NCBI RefSeq assembly: GCF_001729785.1
Contig: NZ_CP017183.1
Location: forward strand, 4,588,001 to 4,652,000
Origin: Enterobacter hormaechei subsp. xiangfangensis
Lineage (GTDB): Bacteria; Pseudomonadota; Gammaproteobacteria; Enterobacterales; Enterobacteriaceae
DNA length: 64,000 bases
Reading direction: 5' to 3'
Part shown: in pieces, positions 62,931-64,000 of the stretch
How positions within the stretch are numbered: the first letter of the stretch is position 1
Layout: each line of letters opens with the position of its first letter
The notes under the pieces: model-generated
Databases searched by the model: none
What the model saw: only the letters and a program-made list of their open reading frames with translations
Told to the model about the DNA's origin: nothing
Program-made: the position numbers and the translations under genes

Positions 62931-62956
62931 TTTGCCTTAGTGCATGTGGAGAAACC

Positions 62957-63682
62957 ATGGACAACCTCAATCTTAATAAACACATTTCCGGCCAGTTTAA
63001 CGCAGAGCTGGAAAGCATTCGCACCCAGGTGATGACCATGGGCGGCATGGTCGAGCAGCAGCTTTCTGATGCGATCACGGCGATGCACAACCAGGACAGC
63101 GAGCTGGCGAAGCGCGTTATTGAAGGCGACCACAACGTCAATATGATGGAAGTCGCCATCGACGAAGCCTGCGTGCGCATCATTGCGAAGCGTCAGCCGA
63201 CGGCGAGCGACCTGCGTCTGGTGATGGCGATCATCAAAACTATCGCCGAGCTGGAGCGTATTGGTGACGTGGCGGATAAAATCTGCCGCACCGCGCTGGA
63301 GAAATTCTCCCAGCAGCACCAGCCGCTGCTGGTGAGTCTGGAGTCTCTCGGTCGCCACACCGTGCAGATGCTGCACGACGTGCTGGACGCTTTCGCGCGC
63401 ATGGATCTGGACGAAGCGGTCCGTATCTACCGTGAAGACAAGAAAGTTGACCAGGAATACGAAGGCATAGTGCGTCAGCTGATGACCTACATGATGGAAG
63501 ATTCCCGTACCATTCCAAGCGTACTCACCGCGCTGTTCTGTGCGCGCTCAATCGAGCGTATTGGCGACCGCTGCCAGAACATTTGCGAATACATCTTCTA
63601 CTTCGTGAAGGGGCAGGATTTCCGACACGTGGGCGGCGACGAGCTGGACAAGCTGCTGGCGGGTAAAGATCCGAAAGAGTGA
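62957..63682 (+). CDS. phoU: Phosphate signalling protein PhoU
   Basis: 241 residues forming two three-helix bundles, each with the metal-binding E(D)-x3-D pattern ([11 protein letters not shown] and [11 protein letters not shown]). PhoU turns off PhoR signalling when PstSCAB is active and limits phosphate uptake. The ATG at 62957 ([15 protein letters not shown]) matches E. coli and follows GGAGAAACC. Last gene of the operon. Confidence 0.97.
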   Translation: MDNLNLNKHISGQFNAELESIRTQVMTMGGMVEQQLSDAITAMHNQDSELAKRVIEGDHNVNMMEVAIDEACVRIIAKRQPTASDLRLVMAIIKTIAELERIGDVADKICRTALEKFSQQHQPLLVSLESLGRHTVQMLHDVLDAFARMDLDEAVRIYREDKKVDQEYEGIVRQLMTYMMEDSRTIPSVLTALFCARSIERIGDRCQNICEYIFYFVKGQDFRHVGGDELDKLLAGKDPKE

Positions 63683-63688
63683 TTTTTA

Positions 63689-63771
63689 CCCTCACCCTAA
63701 CCCTCTCCCACAGGGAGAGGGGACCATTCGGTTTTCTCCCTCTCCCTGTGGGAGAGGGCCGGGGTGAGGGG
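63689..63771. repeat. GC-rich palindromic repeat, copy C (paired arms)
   Basis: CCCTCACCCTAACCCTCTCCCACAGGGAGAGGG, a short spacer, then CCCTCTCCCTGTGGGAGAGGGCCGGGGTGAGGGG. Outer arms complementary over ten bases. It fills the gap between phoU and the converging yieH-like gene and may serve as terminator for both. Confidence 0.78.
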
Positions 63772-63776
63772 AAAAC

Positions 63777-64000
63777 TCAGCGAGTAATATCCCACCCGCG
63801 CGCCTTCCACAACGCTGGCAGTTGCGCCAGATCGGTAAAGGTCGTCACTTTTGGATGATCGATCGGCTTGTTGTGCGGATCGGCGCAGAAGTAAAACACC
63901 TCCATCCCCGCATCAATCCCCGACTGCGCGCCCGCAGACGAGTCATCCACCAGGATGCAGTTCTCCACGTTGACGTTCATCGCCTTCGCCGCGTGGAACA
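63777..64000 (-). CDS. yieH: HAD-family phosphatase YieH-like, C-terminal fragment
   Basis: Only the last 74 codons are present; the gene runs off the right edge. The piece contains the HAD motif IV region ENCILVDDSSAGAQSGIDAGMEV (adjacent acidic residues binding magnesium) and the ending KARGWDITR, close to E. coli YieH, a 6-phosphogluconate phosphatase. It converges on phoU. The bgl operon that follows phoU in E. coli K-12 is absent. Confidence 0.8.
   Translation of the reverse strand, partial: FHAAKAMNVNVENCILVDDSSAGAQSGIDAGMEVFYFCADPHNKPIDHPKVTTFTDLAQLPALWKARGWDITR

Overview
The window is core chromosome of an Enterobacteriaceae gammaproteobacterium. Proteins, sRNAs and control sites match Escherichia coli gene for gene, but several neighbourhoods differ. 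The intergenic palindromes and gene content suggest Enterobacter or a close relative (Lelliottia, Kosakonia, Citrobacter side); that genus placement is inference. No phage, integrase, transposase, insertion sequence, CRISPR array, resistance or toxin gene was seen.

Layout. 1-1073: tail of a GPH-family sugar transporter and an OmpL/KdgM-type porin. 1083-7554: typA, then the nitrogen regulon glnA-glnL-glnG with NtrC, CRP and sigma-54 sites, then yshB. 7606-11204: hemN, a possible small membrane ORF, yihI, the sRNA CsrC, engB and the sRNA Spot 42. 11205-18503: polA, yihG, dsbA-srkA (with a CpxR box), yihD and mobAB. 18557-23877: one complete rRNA operon on the minus strand (16S, tRNA-Glu, 23S, 5S) with P1/P2 promoters and terminator. 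24027-34078: yieP-hsrA, the ribose operon rbsDACBKR and the potassium transporter kup. 34301-39385: ravA-viaA, asnA, asnC and mioC. 39402-39647: the chromosomal replication origin oriC, then mnmG and rsmG. 42997-49880: the nine-gene ATP synthase operon. 50019-53459: glmU-glmS. 53888-58845: a four-gene chaperone-usher fimbrial operon inserted between glmS and pstS. 59092-63682: the phosphate operon pstSCAB-phoU with Pho boxes. 63777-64000: the 3' end of a yieH-like phosphatase.

How the parts work together. glnA makes glutamine and glnL/glnG control it through the NtrC sites at the head of the operon. RbsR sits at the end of the operon it represses. PstS/C/A/B import phosphate and PhoU links that transporter to PhoR/PhoB. 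glmU and glmS make and activate glucosamine for the cell wall. DsbA supplies the periplasmic disulfides that fimbrial subunits need. oriC, mioC, mnmG and rsmG form the classic origin neighbourhood, and a DnaA box also lies upstream of polA.

Most notable points: (1) the rRNA operon joins two neighbourhoods that lie roughly 90 kb apart in E. coli K-12 (yieP/rrnC side and mobB/rrnA side), so it marks an rrn-mediated rearrangement or a different ancestral order; (2) the fimbrial operon occupies the glmS-pstS hotspot and has a terminator-like hairpin after the pilin gene; (3) the ribose operon carries two RbsR-type operators; (4) a short membrane-protein ORF lies between yihI and hemN; (5) a GC-rich palindromic repeat family recurs three times, once inside the glmU-glmS message. 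I found no convincing evidence for a wholly new multi-gene system.
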